From: Lichenicoccus roseus
Lineage (GTDB): Bacteria; Pseudomonadota; Alphaproteobacteria; Acetobacterales; Acetobacteraceae
Assembly: GCF_005844085.1 (NCBI RefSeq)
Contig: NZ_VCDI01000009.1
Location: forward strand, 57,214-121,213
DNA length: 64,000 nt
Direction of reading: 5' to 3'
The notes beneath the pieces were generated by a model, which saw only the letters and a program-made list of their open reading frames with translations, was not told where the DNA came from and made no database searches. Numbering within the stretch: position 1 is the first letter of the stretch; each line of letters begins with the position of its first letter. Position numbers and translations under genes: made by a program. Below are positions 19,358 through 28,077 of the stretch, one piece after another.

Positions 19358-19892
19358 AGCCGCCCGCCGCGAGGGCATCGGCGAACAGTCCGGCGGCCTC
19401 GTGGCCGGTACAGGGGGTGTCGGTGGGTCCGGTCCAGTTGACCAGCAGCGCGACGCATCCCGGCCGGGCCTGCGCGACGCAGCGAGCGGCCAGTGCCGCA
19501 TTGTCGGCCGGCGAGAGGAAATACAGCAGCTCGGACACCAGGATCAGGTCGAAGCGGCGGTCGTTCCAGTCCCACTCCCCGGGCAGCACCGCGCGCCGGA
19601 ACTCGACCGCGCCCGACCCGAGCTGGACTGCGCACCGGGTGCTGGCCCGCGCAATCGCCGCCTCCGCCAGATCCACCGCCAGCAGGGTACGGCACCGCTC
19701 CGAGAGGGCCTGCGTCATCACCCCGATCGAGCAGCCCAATTCGAGGCCATGCTCGAACTGCCGGTCGCCCAGCTGCGCCAGCGTGTCGGCATATTTCGAA
19801 CGCTCGTAGTCGCTGGTCTCGAACTTCCAGGGATCCGGATCGGCCTCGTAGATCCGGTCGAACACCGAGCGATCCCACGACGATCCGGTCAA
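19290..19892 (-). CDS. NodS-like SAM-dependent methyltransferase
   Basis: 200 residues. SAM-binding motif I is LELGCSIGVMT; ATFDRIYEADPDPW-like sequence near the N terminus (FDRIYEADPDPWKF) and FDLILVSELLYFLS are characteristic of the NodS/nodulation S family, whose prototype N-methylates the deacetylated end of chitooligosaccharides. The start overlaps the PIG-L stop (ATGA). A PIG-L deacetylase followed by a NodS-like methyltransferase suggests N-methylation of an amino sugar after deacetylation; that is inference. Confidence 0.87.
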   Translation of the reverse strand: MTGSSWDRSVFDRIYEADPDPWKFETSDYERSKYADTLAQLGDRQFEHGLELGCSIGVMTQALSERCRTLLAVDLAEAAIARASTRCAVQLGSGAVEFRRAVLPGEWDWNDRRFDLILVSELLYFLSPADNAALAARCVAQARPGCVALLVNWTGPTDTPCTGHEAAGLFADALAAGGFRRSAPLVRDGYRLDLLERPRP

Positions 19893-20656
19893 GGCGGCGA
19901 TCCCGGGGCGGGCGCGGGGGCAGTCTCGATGAACGTCTCGTGCGGCTGCTCGAATACCGACAGCAGGGCCGAGGGAAGCCGGAAGCCCTCCGGGTCATCG
20001 GTGATGAGATCGCCATACTGCGAGACGTGCAGCCGGATCGCCGCCTGCTTGCTTGCGAGATGGTCCGCGATGTCGAGCCGGAAGCCGCGCAGCGGCATCT
20101 CGGGCGACAGCTCGACGTCCGGTGCGATCAGCCAGCCCCAGACCGGATATGACAGCAGCCGCAGACCCATCCTGGCGGCAATCCGACGCGCCATCAGCTG
20201 GACCGCCTCGTGGTCGCAATGCGGATCGAGCAGCCATGGCGCCAGCAGCGTGTCGCAGCCCTGCTCCTGCGCCACCGCCTCGATCCGCGCGCAGGCCGCC
20301 TCTAACCCCACCCCGTCGCGCGGCGCCGCGGTGTCGCGCAGGCGCAGGAAGCCGACATCCTCCGGCGACAGGCCGAGCGCCGCGGTCGCCGCCAGCGCCT
20401 CGGCCTCGCGCACCGCGCGCAGCCGCCCGGCCGGGTAGGCGCGCGAGTTCGGGTGCGAGCCGGTGCCGTCGGTGACCACCAGGACGTAGGGCGGCAGGCA
20501 GGACCTGCACAGCGTCGCGATCAGGCCGCCGCAACCGAGCGATTCGTCATCGGCGTGCGGCGCCAGGATCAGGGCGCGGCCGTGGCGCAGCAGCGCGTCG
20601 TCGGCGGACACCGGCAACGCGCGCATCAACTCGTGCAGCTCGTCCGCGCGCATCAT
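19889..20656 (-). CDS. PIG-L/LmbE family deacetylase
   Basis: 255 residues. The zinc-binding motif APHADDESLGCGG has His34, Asp36 and Asp37, and the second motif is HCDH at 146-149. The family removes N-acetyl from GlcNAc-type substrates, for example in mycothiol, bacillithiol or lipid-linked sugars. The start was placed at the ATG that overlaps the acyl-CoA dehydrogenase stop (ATGA at 20656); a second Met follows directly. It sits between an acyl-CoA dehydrogenase and a NodS-like methyltransferase in one operon. Confidence 0.88.
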   Translation of the reverse strand: MMRADELHELMRALPVSADDALLRHGRALILAPHADDESLGCGGLIATLCRSCLPPYVLVVTDGTGSHPNSRAYPAGRLRAVREAEALAATAALGLSPEDVGFLRLRDTAAPRDGVGLEAACARIEAVAQEQGCDTLLAPWLLDPHCDHEAVQLMARRIAARMGLRLLSYPVWGWLIAPDVELSPEMPLRGFRLDIADHLASKQAAIRLHVSQYGDLITDDPEGFRLPSALLSVFEQPHETFIETAPAPAPGSPP

Positions 20657-21816
20657 GCCGGCAGGTCCCGCGTGGTGAACCAGCCGGCCGCCTCGCACAG
20701 CGTCTCGTCGGGCGCCGGCTGCCGCAGGTAGGTGGCGAGATCGCGCATCACCCGTTCCGCCGGGTTGTCCTGCAGGAACACTCCCAGTCCCAGCCCGCGC
20801 TGCACCAGCCGGATCACGTCCAGTGCCGCCTGTTCGGCGGCAATGCGGGCCAGCCCGACCACGGCGATGACGTCCCCCTCGGCGTGGCCGGGCTGCTCGG
20901 CGACCCGCGATGCACGGGATGCCCACATCGCCGCTGTCTCGCGGGCGATCAGCGCCTCGCCGATCCGGACGAGCTGGTGCGGCCCCTCGTGCCGGCCCCG
21001 CGCGCGCAACTGGTCGCGCAGCGCGTCCACCAGCCGGTCGATGCCGCCGAGCGCCACCGCGATGCCGCGCCAGGCGCCGGCGGAGAATTCCGGCTGCCGC
21101 AGATAGTCGCCCGGCGCGCCGATCACGGCATCCTCGCCGGGCCGGACGCCGGTGAAGTCGCACGATCCGGTGCAGGCGCCACGCATGCCGTGCACGCCGC
21201 CCAGCGTGTCGCGCGCGTGCCGGTCCACCCCGAGCGGCACCACCAGCATGCGCGGCGGTCCGGCCTCCGGCTGCGCGGTGACCAGCGGGCGGGTGACATG
21301 GCGGGCGCCGGAAGCGAACAGCTTGCCACCCTGCAGCAGCAGCCCACCGTCCGCGACCAGCAGGCGCAGCGGGTCGCTGCCATCGGTCACCCAGATCCCG
21401 AACAGGTGGCCGGCCCGCGCATCCTCCGCCGCACGCTGCTGCTGCGCCTCGGTGCCGTAGCGCACGATCAGGCGGATGGCGTTGACATGGCCCTCGTAGA
21501 GCCGTCCGACCGCAAGGGAGCCATGCCCGACCAGCCGGAGCAGCCGCAGCATCGCGTCGCCGGCCTCCGGCTCGGTGCCCGCCCCGAGACCACCGAACCG
21601 ACGTGGCAACGGCGCCGTCATCGCGCCACAGGCGTTCAGGAAGGCAAATGCCTGCTCGGGGAATCCGCCATCGCGGTCGAGCCGGTTGGCCTCCGTCTCC
21701 ATCGCCGCGAGCCCGGTCGGTATCCGGTCGAGCAGTCTCCCGGCCGCGTCCGTTTGCGGCCCTGCGCCGTTCATGTCCACCAGCGCCCTCATCCCCATGC
21801 CTGATGCCGAAACCAC
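20653..21816 (-). CDS. Acyl-CoA dehydrogenase-like flavoprotein
   Basis: 387 residues with acyl-CoA dehydrogenase layout: an N-terminal helical domain (GFPEQAFAFLNACGAM, RFGGLGAG), a central beta part (FGIWVTDGSDPLRLL, LFASGARHV) and C-terminal helices. The middle segment departs from fatty-acid enzymes, so the substrate may be an unusual acyl thioester or carrier-bound acyl. The GTG at 21816 has an AGGAC site; ATGs at 21792 and 21774 are alternatives. It lies 26 bp after DUF2252 and overlaps the PIG-L start. Confidence 0.8.
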   Translation of the reverse strand: MVSASGMGMRALVDMNGAGPQTDAAGRLLDRIPTGLAAMETEANRLDRDGGFPEQAFAFLNACGAMTAPLPRRFGGLGAGTEPEAGDAMLRLLRLVGHGSLAVGRLYEGHVNAIRLIVRYGTEAQQQRAAEDARAGHLFGIWVTDGSDPLRLLVADGGLLLQGGKLFASGARHVTRPLVTAQPEAGPPRMLVVPLGVDRHARDTLGGVHGMRGACTGSCDFTGVRPGEDAVIGAPGDYLRQPEFSAGAWRGIAVALGGIDRLVDALRDQLRARGRHEGPHQLVRIGEALIARETAAMWASRASRVAEQPGHAEGDVIAVVGLARIAAEQAALDVIRLVQRGLGLGVFLQDNPAERVMRDLATYLRQPAPDETLCEAAGWFTTRDLPA

Positions 21817-21842
21817 GTCCTGCCTGCCGCCGGGTTGCCTGC

Positions 21843-23204
21843 TCAGTTTGCCTTGGCGTGGAGCCGGCCAGCCTCGATGGCCTCTTCGAACAGGGTGAAG
21901 TCAGCCTCGGTGCGATCGGCATAGAGCGTGGCGAACTCCGCCACCGCGGCAGCGAAGCGCCGGCCACGACCGACATAGCCGGACAGGGTGGCGGCGTCGC
22001 CGGATCGCGCATGCGCGCGTCCCAGCGTGCGTCCGCACAGTACGGCGTAGGCGGGCAGGCTCTCCGCCTCGATCTGGGAGCCGACCGCGGCGAGCCGCGC
22101 ATCCTTCAGCCTGCGCACGTAGAACTGCCGCCCGTCCGTCGGCATGCGGGTCCAGCCGAGAAACAGGTCGGACGCCGCCTGCATGATGCGCTGGCCGGTC
22201 ACCACCCGCTCGCCCTGGTTGGCGTAGTCGGAGGCGCCGGCATAAGGGGCCAGCACGCTCTCCTGCGCCTGCTTGATCTGCAGCAGCAGCGGCTGGCCGT
22301 CGGCGGTCACATACAGGCCGATGGCGCAAAATGTCCCGACGCTGCCGACGCCGACCACCTTGAAGATCACGTCCTGCAGCTTGTAGCGCCGCAGCAGGTC
22401 CCGGCGCTCCGGCGACAGCGTATCGGGATAGCGGGCGAACGCCTCCCGCACCGCCTCGTCGTGGCTGGGCAGCCGCATCACCAAGGGCGGCTTCTCGCGC
22501 AGGCGCGGCACCGGGCCGCTGTCGTCGATCAGGCCGTATTGCTGCCCGGCACTGCGCAGCCGCGCACGCAGGTGCTTCCCGGCCCGCGCCCGCGCCTTGC
22601 TCGTATCCATCGACCCGATCGCCTCCTCGAGGTCGATGCGAGCGCTCCAGGCGTCGAGCGGCGGCAGTTCGGCAAGTGCCGCCATCTCGGCGCAGTAGGC
22701 CTGCACCGCCTCCTGCGCGAGCCGGCGACTGTCGCCCTCCGACATGCCGTCGTCGCGCCCGGCCAGCACCAGGCTGGTGGCCAGCCGCTTGATGTCCCAC
22801 TCGAACGGCGCCGGCAGGGTCTCGTCGAAGTCGTTGATGTCGAACACCGCCAGCCCTTCCGGTGTCGCGTAGCTGCCGAAGTTCGCGAGGTGGCAGTCGC
22901 CGCAGCTCTGCACACGCAGGCCGGAGGTCGGCGTGGTCGCCAGGTCCGCTGCCATGACCGCGGCGGCGCCGCGCAGGAACGCCAGCGGCGAGCCGCGCAT
23001 CCGGGCGTAGCGCATCGGCAGCAGCTCGGGGATGCGCTGCCGTCCCTGCTGGATGAGTATGCTGACCGGATCGGCGCGGCTCGAGGCGGCCATCCATTCG
23101 GCGTGGCGATGCCGCGCCACCATCGAACGCAGCGCAACCCCGGCATGGTGGCGCTCGGTGGCGGAGCGCTCGGCGGGGGACGCGGCGGTCGATTGCGCGT
23201 GCAT
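21843..23204 (-). CDS. DUF2252 family protein
   Basis: 453 residues. Family marks visible are MRYARMRGSPLAFLRGAA, CGDCHLANFGSYATPEG, FDINDFDETLPAPFEWDIKR and KVVGVGSVGT. HLxNFG and DxNDFDE resemble the catalytic and metal loops of aminoglycoside-phosphotransferase-like kinases, so a phosphotransferase role is possible but unproven. The ATG at 23204 lies only 8 bp after the rlmN stop, and the ACD-PIG-L-methyltransferase run follows, so expression is probably shared. Confidence 0.85.
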   Translation of the reverse strand: MHAQSTAASPAERSATERHHAGVALRSMVARHRHAEWMAASSRADPVSILIQQGRQRIPELLPMRYARMRGSPLAFLRGAAAVMAADLATTPTSGLRVQSCGDCHLANFGSYATPEGLAVFDINDFDETLPAPFEWDIKRLATSLVLAGRDDGMSEGDSRRLAQEAVQAYCAEMAALAELPPLDAWSARIDLEEAIGSMDTSKARARAGKHLRARLRSAGQQYGLIDDSGPVPRLREKPPLVMRLPSHDEAVREAFARYPDTLSPERRDLLRRYKLQDVIFKVVGVGSVGTFCAIGLYVTADGQPLLLQIKQAQESVLAPYAGASDYANQGERVVTGQRIMQAASDLFLGWTRMPTDGRQFYVRRLKDARLAAVGSQIEAESLPAYAVLCGRTLGRAHARSGDAATLSGYVGRGRRFAAAVAEFATLYADRTEADFTLFEEAIEAGRLHAKAN

Positions 23205-23212
23205 CGGCGTGC

Positions 23213-24427
23213 TCAGGCCGCCACTGGCCGCGTCCGCCTGCTTTCGGTGCGAAGCTGGCCGCAGGCAGCGAGGATGTCGCGGCCGCGCGGCATGCGTATC
23301 GGCGACGCGAAGCCGGCATCCATCACGATCTGCGCGAAACGGTCGAGCTGCTCGCGGGTGGAGGGCAGGTAGGCGCTGCCCGGCCAGGGATTGAACGGGA
23401 TCAGGTTCACCTTCGCCGGGATGCCGGCGATCAGCCGCACCAGCTCGCGCGCCTCGGCCTCGCTGTCGTTGACACCGCGCAGCATGACGTATTCGAAGGT
23501 GATGCGACGGGCGTTCGAGGCGGCGGGATACCGCCGGCAGGCCGCGATCAGCTCGGCGATCGGATACTTGCGGTTCAGCGGCACGATCTCGTCGCGCAGC
23601 TCGTCGCGGACGGCGTGCAGCGAGACCGCCAGATTGACGCCCAGCTCCTCGCCACAGCGGTCCATCATCGGCACCACCCCCGAGGTGGACAGCGTGATGC
23701 GTCGTCGCGAGAGGCCGATGCCCTCGCCGTCCATGACGATGCGCATCGCGCGGGCCACGTTGTCGTAGTTGTACAGCGGCTCGCCCATGCCCATCAGTAC
23801 GATGGTCGAAAGCAGGCGCGGAGTCTCGCCGCGCGGCGAGGGCCACTCGCCGTAGCTGTCGCGCGCCGCCATGAACTGGCCGACGATTTCGGCGGTGCCG
23901 AGATTGCGCACCAGTCCCTGCGTCCCGGTATGGCAGAACCGGCAGGACAGGGTGCAGCCGACCTGGCTGGAGATGCAGACGGCGCCGCGATCCTCGCGCC
24001 GGTCGGGGATGTAGACGGTCTCGGCCTCCTGGCCGTCGCGGAAGCGGAACAGGAACTTGCGGGTTTCGTCCGAGCTGGTCTGCACGGTGGCGGCGACCGG
24101 GCGGCCGACCACGAAGCGCTCCGCCAGCTTCGCCTGCAACGGCTTGGCGATCGAGCTCATGCGCGCGAAGTCGGTAACGCCCTGGTGGTAGATCCAGTGC
24201 CAGAGCTGCTTGGTGCGGAACGGCTTCTCGCCGATCTCGGCCAGCGCCTGGGTCATCTCCTCGCGCGACAGCCCGACCAGCTCACGCCGCCCATCTGCCA
24301 GCACCGCCGGGGGCGGCGAGAACAAGGCGGCCTTCGCCAGGATCCGGTCGCGCTCCGACGGGGTCAGGCGGTCGGTGCCGGCGCCGGCTTCTGTCGCAAC
24401 CGCGGGGGGGGATGCCAGGTCTGTCAT
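23213..24427 (-). CDS. rlmN: 23S rRNA (adenine2503-C2)/tRNA (adenine37-C2)-methyltransferase
   Basis: 404 residues, radical-SAM methyltransferase. The iron-sulfur motif CTLSCRFC has Cys158, Cys162 and Cys165; [11 protein letters not shown] and [14 protein letters not shown] are RlmN-specific. A C-terminal cysteine in LAACGQL fits the methyl-carrying Cys. The N-terminal about 30 residues are a variable extension. It heads an apparent minus-strand operon with DUF2252, an unusual partner for rlmN. Confidence 0.96.
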   Translation of the reverse strand: MTDLASPPAVATEAGAGTDRLTPSERDRILAKAALFSPPPAVLADGRRELVGLSREEMTQALAEIGEKPFRTKQLWHWIYHQGVTDFARMSSIAKPLQAKLAERFVVGRPVAATVQTSSDETRKFLFRFRDGQEAETVYIPDRREDRGAVCISSQVGCTLSCRFCHTGTQGLVRNLGTAEIVGQFMAARDSYGEWPSPRGETPRLLSTIVLMGMGEPLYNYDNVARAMRIVMDGEGIGLSRRRITLSTSGVVPMMDRCGEELGVNLAVSLHAVRDELRDEIVPLNRKYPIAELIAACRRYPAASNARRITFEYVMLRGVNDSEAEARELVRLIAGIPAKVNLIPFNPWPGSAYLPSTREQLDRFAQIVMDAGFASPIRMPRGRDILAACGQLRTESRRTRPVAA

Positions 24428-24630
24428 GGTGCGCCCCTATAGCCCGCCCCGGTCCGGGGCGCATCCCGAATACCGTGCAGAGCCGCCGCGCCAGGCTTTC
24501 GATCACGTTTCGGAGAGGTGCGGGAACACGTTGGTTTATGACACGCAACCGTCACATGAATGCCACGTTCATCGAGCATTCCGGGGGTCGCCCAGGCGGT
24601 CCGGACCCGGGTGTCTGCAGGAGCGTGGCG

Positions 24631-24792
24631 ATGGATGACGTCGAATATCTCGCCAAGCTCGACGAGCTGGACCACCTGTTGAACGATCCGGAGATCGACG
24701 CTGAACCGGCGCAGATCTGGTCGCTGCTCGCCGAGGTCTCGCTTCACGACCTTGGCGCGGTGCACCCTCCCCAGGGCCCGCAGGCATATTGA
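24631..24792 (+). CDS. Small acidic conserved-type protein, unknown
   Basis: 53 residues, acidic: MDDVEYLAKLDELDHLLNDPE is a predicted helix, followed by IWSLLAEVSLHDL. A GGAG site sits seven bases ahead of the ATG. The K/L/D/E pattern looks like the N-terminal part of release-factor-type helices, but no known domain is complete. It ends 4 bp from the convergent tlyA. Upstream (24428-24630) is a 203-bp gene-free stretch that must hold the promoters of this gene and of rlmN; I see no clear consensus there. Confidence 0.55.
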   Translation: MDDVEYLAKLDELDHLLNDPEIDAEPAQIWSLLAEVSLHDLGAVHPPQGPQAY

Positions 24793-24796
24793 TCCG

Positions 24797-25558
24797 CTAG
24801 GCTGCCGATCCGGTTCGGAACGCAGCCACCAGGAACTCTCGATTGCCCTCCGGGCCGGTGATCGGGCTGGGCTCGATGCCAAGCACCGTCCAACCCGGCA
24901 GCGCAGACCACCAGTCGCCGATCGTCCGGCACACCTGTTCGTGGATCTTTGGATCGCGAACCACTCCCTTGGCGCCGACATTGCCGCGACCAGCCTCGAA
25001 CTGGGGCTTGATCAGCGCGACCGCCCAGGCCCGTTCGCTGCACAGCCCCAGCCCAGCCGGAAGCACCGTGCGCAGTCCGATGAAGCTCGCGTCGCAGACC
25101 AATGCCTCGATCGGCGTCGCGATCAGGCTGGCATCCAGGGTGCGGGCATTCACCCGCTCCAGCACCGTCACGCGTTCATCCTGGCGCAGGCTCCAGGCCA
25201 GCTGCCCGTGGCCGACATCGACGGCGTGCACATGCGCGGCGCCGTTCGCCAGCAGCACGTCGGTGAAGCCCCCGGTGGAGGCGCCGATATCGAGGCAGCG
25301 CCGTCCGGTAGCCGACAACCCGAAATGCTCCAGCGCATGTGCAAGCTTGAGCCCGCCGCGCGACACCCAGGGATGGTCCTGTCCACGCAGGACCAGAGCC
25401 GCATCGCCGGCCAGCAGGTCACCGGCCTTGTCGATCCGGCTCTCTCCGCTGAATACCAGTCCGGCCAGTATCAGCGCCTGCGCCCGCGCCCGGGTCGGCG
25501 CCAGGCCGCGCTCGACCACCAGCTGGTCGGCGCGGATCCGGTTCCGGGGTTCTTTCAG
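24797..25558 (-). CDS. tlyA: TlyA-family rRNA 2'-O-methyltransferase / haemolysin-like
   Basis: 253 residues from a probable CTG start. The N-terminal S4 RNA-binding domain is IRADQLVVERGLAPTRARAQ, and the FtsJ-like SAM domain follows (CLDIGASTGGFTDVLL, LVCDASFIGLRTVLP, LIKPQFEAG). TlyA proteins methylate 16S/23S rRNA cytidines. No ATG, GTG or TTG lies ahead of the S4 domain in this frame after the ispA stop. A GGAGGGG site stands five bases before a CTG at 25558, the best start. It lies directly downstream of ispA. Confidence 0.88.
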   Translation of the reverse strand: MKEPRNRIRADQLVVERGLAPTRARAQALILAGLVFSGESRIDKAGDLLAGDAALVLRGQDHPWVSRGGLKLAHALEHFGLSATGRRCLDIGASTGGFTDVLLANGAAHVHAVDVGHGQLAWSLRQDERVTVLERVNARTLDASLIATPIEALVCDASFIGLRTVLPAGLGLCSERAWAVALIKPQFEAGRGNVGAKGVVRDPKIHEQVCRTIGDWWSALPGWTVLGIEPSPITGPEGNREFLVAAFRTGSAA

Positions 25559-25568
25559 TAACCCCTCC

Positions 25569-26492
25569 TCAGCTGCGACGATCCACCACGTGGCGGGCAA
25601 GGTCGCGCAGTATCGCCGCCCGCTCCCCGAACGGCTCCAGGTGCGACACCGCCGCGTCGGCCAGCCGGCGGGCCGCGTCGCGGGCGCCGTCGATGCCCAG
25701 CAGCGAGACGAATGTCGATTTGCCGGCCTCCTGGTCCTTGCCGGCGGTCTTGCCGAGCTCCGCCTCGCTGGCGGTGGCGTCGAGTACGTCGTCGGCGACC
25801 TGGAAGGCGGCACCGATATCCCGGCCATAGGCGGCGAGACGCTCGTGCTCGGCCGCCGACGCGCCGCCCAGGATCGCGCCTGCCTCGGCGCCATAGCGGA
25901 TCAGGCGTCCGGTCTTGAGCGCGTGCAGACGCTCGACCTCCGGCAGGGCGAGGCTGCGGCCTTCGCCTTCCATGTCGATCATCTGGCCGCCAACCATGCC
26001 GGCCGCGCCCGACGCCGACGCCAGCGCCTGCACCAGGGCGATGCGGATGGCGGGATCGGGATGGGTGGCGGGAGCGGCGATGACCTCGAAGGCCAGCGTC
26101 TGCAGCGCGTCGCCGGCCAGCGTGGCGGTGGCCTCGTCGAAGCGCCTGTGCGTCGAGGGCTGGCCGCGCCGCAGGTCGTCGTCGTCCATGCAGGGCAGGT
26201 CGTCATGCACCAGCGAGTAGGCGTGCAGCATCTCGACCGACGCCGCCGCGCGCAGGGCACCCGCCCCGGTGGCGCCGAACAGCGCGGCGCTCTCGACGAC
26301 GAGGAAGCCGCGCAGGCGCTTGCCGCCACCCAGCGTGGCGTAGCGCATCGCCTCGATGAGCCGCGCCTCGCCGCCCGCGACCGGCGCGATCAGGCGGTCC
26401 AGCGTGCTCTCGATGGCGGACGCGTGGCCGGCCAGGGTCTGCTGCAGGGAGCGCGCCTCCTGCAGCGACGGCCGCATGACGACCTCAGTCAA
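25569..26492 (-). CDS. ispA: Farnesyl/geranyl diphosphate synthase (polyprenyl synthetase)
   Basis: 307 residues. First aspartate-rich motif DDLPCMDDDD (from Asp97) and second DDVLD; GGGKRLRGFLV and GKDQEAGKSTFVSLLG are typical of IspA. The enzyme condenses isopentenyl diphosphate with allylic diphosphates to C15 (or C10). An in-frame ATG at 26477 (MRPSLQ) is an alternative start. It overlaps xseB by 8 bp, and its stop lies inside the tlyA ribosome binding region, so the three are co-transcribed. Confidence 0.94.
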   Translation of the reverse strand: MTEVVMRPSLQEARSLQQTLAGHASAIESTLDRLIAPVAGGEARLIEAMRYATLGGGKRLRGFLVVESAALFGATGAGALRAAASVEMLHAYSLVHDDLPCMDDDDLRRGQPSTHRRFDEATATLAGDALQTLAFEVIAAPATHPDPAIRIALVQALASASGAAGMVGGQMIDMEGEGRSLALPEVERLHALKTGRLIRYGAEAGAILGGASAAEHERLAAYGRDIGAAFQVADDVLDATASEAELGKTAGKDQEAGKSTFVSLLGIDGARDAARRLADAAVSHLEPFGERAAILRDLARHVVDRRS

Positions 26493-26715
26493 GCGACCGC
26501 AACTCCGGCGTGCCGTCGGCCCGCTCGACGATCGCCTGCACGCGGGCCTCGGCCTGGCTCAGCTTCGCCTCGCAATGCCGGCGCAGCGTCGCGCCCCGCT
26601 CGTAGGCGGTGATCGCGTCCTCCAGCTTCTGCTGGCCGCCTTCGAGGCCGCGCACGATCGTCTCGAGCTCCGCCAGGGCGTCCTCGAACGAGAGCTGTGC
26701 CAGGTCTTCCGCCAT
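26485..26715 (-). CDS. xseB: Exodeoxyribonuclease VII small subunit
   Basis: 76 residues, the usual size. SFEDALAELETIVRGLEGG and LEDAITAYERGATLRRHCE match the XseB helical hairpin that binds the large subunit XseA in single-strand DNA degradation. It is the first gene of the xseB-ispA-tlyA run, with translational overlap into ispA. The dxs gene often found between ispA and tlyA in related bacteria is absent. Confidence 0.95.
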   Translation of the reverse strand: MAEDLAQLSFEDALAELETIVRGLEGGQQKLEDAITAYERGATLRRHCEAKLSQAEARVQAIVERADGTPELRSLD

Positions 26716-26777
26716 GCGCGTCTCCGCCTGCTGTGTTCGGCAGGGCAATAACCCGAGTGGCCGGACGGTGGAAGGCC

Positions 26778-27029
26778 TCAGCCGGCCCCGCTGGCGGCAG
26801 GTTCCGGCCGGCGGCGGATGACGAAGCTGAACACACCGCCTTCCTCGCTGAAGGCGATCAGGGCATGGCCGGTCTCGCGGCAGAAGGCCTGGAAGTCGCT
26901 CACCGAGGCGCGGTCGGTCGCCAGTACCCGAAGCCGCTCGCCCGGCTGCATGGAACGCAACGCGCGGTTGGCGCGCAGCACCGGCAACGGGCAGCTCAGC
27001 GACTTCACGTCCAGCAATGTCTCGCCCAT
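26778..27029 (-). CDS. TusA-like sulfurtransferase
   Basis: 83 residues with the TusA-fold signature SCPLPVLRANRAL, Cys13 in the CPxP motif being the persulfide carrier. SMQPGERLRVLATD and FQAFCRETGHAL complete the beta-alpha-beta fold. It could pass sulfur for tRNA thiolation, molybdenum-cofactor or other sulfur trafficking. It is 62 bp upstream of xseB on the same strand and divergent from the ROK kinase gene. Confidence 0.9.
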   Translation of the reverse strand: MGETLLDVKSLSCPLPVLRANRALRSMQPGERLRVLATDRASVSDFQAFCRETGHALIAFSEEGGVFSFVIRRRPEPAASGAG

Positions 27030-27104
27030 CGGCGCCTCCCTTGCGTCCTGCCCTCCGGGGCATTGCGGGGCACGACTTCACGTCTATGCCCGACCCGACC
27101 GCCG

Positions 27105-27119
27105 CGGTACATAATACCG
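27105..27119. promoter_or_regulatory. Possible promoter -10 / small inverted repeat
   Basis: CGGTA-CATAA-TACCG, a perfect 5-bp inverted repeat around an AT-rich centre in the tusA-like/ROK kinase divergent region. CATAAT would serve as a -10 element for the kinase gene 33 bp downstream. No good -35 box is seen, so this is tentative. Confidence 0.3.
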
Positions 27120-27147
27120 GCAAAACGTCCTGAGCAACGAGGCAAGC

Positions 27148-28077
27148 ATGGCGGATTTCCGGATCGGGATCGATTTCGGCGGCACCAAGATCGAGATCGC
27201 GGCGCTGGCCAAGGACGGCTCGATGCTGCTGCGGCGCCGGGTGCCGAACCCCGGCACCTACGAGGCCGCGATCATCGCCATGGGCGCGCTGGTGCAGGAA
27301 GCCGAGCACGAGCAGCACGGCACCGCCACCGTCGGCGTCGGCATTCCCGGCGCCATCAGCCCGGATAGCGGCCTGGTCAAGAACGCCAACTCGGTGTGGC
27401 TCAACGGCCGCCCGTTTGCCCGCGACCTCAGCGAGGCGATGGCCCGCGAGGTGCGTGTCGAGAACGATGCCAACTGCTTTGCGCTGTCCGAGGCGGTGGA
27501 TGGCGCCGGCGCCGGCAGGCGGGTGGTGTTCGGCATCATCCTGGGCACCGGCGTCGGCGGCGGCATCATCGTGGACGAGCGCTGCCTCACCGGCCCGCAC
27601 CATATCGCCGGCGAGTGGGGCCACAACCCGCTGCCCTGGCCACGTCTCGACGAGTTCCCGATGCCGAAATGCTTCTGCGGCAACGAGGGCTGCATCGAGC
27701 GCTTCCTGTGCGGATCCGCACTCGCCGCCGATTGCGACGGGCCGGGCTCGCGCGACGCCAGCTCCATTCCGGGCCGCGCGGCGGCGGGCGAGGAGCGTGC
27801 CGTGGCGGCGCTGGACCGGCATTCCGACCGGCTGGCGCGCTGCCTCGCGATGGCGATCAACTTCCTCGACCCGGACGCCATCGTCATCGGCGGCGGCCTG
27901 TCCAACATGGCGCACCTGTACGACAAGGTGCCGGCGATGATCGGGCGCTACGTGGTCAGCCCGCGCTGCACCACGCCGATCCTGCGCAACATCCACGGAG
28001 ACAGCTCCGGCGTGCGCGGCGCCGCCTGGCTGTGGCCGCGCGAGATGCTGCGCTCGCACATGACCAGCGTTGCCTGA
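27148..28077 (+). CDS. ROK-family sugar kinase (fructokinase/glucokinase type)
   Basis: 309 residues. Phosphate-binding DFGGTKIE at residues 9-16, catalytic Asp in ENDANCFAL, the ROK stretch GTGVGGGI, and a Cys-rich zinc site CFCGNEGC with the preceding His (HHIAGEWGH). The GEWGHNPLPWP version is common in proteobacterial fructokinase/mannokinase or N-acetyl-D-glucosamine kinase. The exact hexose is not determinable here. The 3' end overlaps the DNA polymerase IV start by 8 bp, an odd functional pairing. Confidence 0.9.
   Translation: MADFRIGIDFGGTKIEIAALAKDGSMLLRRRVPNPGTYEAAIIAMGALVQEAEHEQHGTATVGVGIPGAISPDSGLVKNANSVWLNGRPFARDLSEAMAREVRVENDANCFALSEAVDGAGAGRRVVFGIILGTGVGGGIIVDERCLTGPHHIAGEWGHNPLPWPRLDEFPMPKCFCGNEGCIERFLCGSALAADCDGPGSRDASSIPGRAAAGEERAVAALDRHSDRLARCLAMAINFLDPDAIVIGGGLSNMAHLYDKVPAMIGRYVVSPRCTTPILRNIHGDSSGVRGAAWLWPREMLRSHMTSVA

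Noticed and set aside
24510-24560. EcfG-type stress promoter (GGAAC ... CGTT) before the 53-residue gene
   Set aside because: GGAAC is present at 24522 but no CGTT lies at 16-18 bp spacing.
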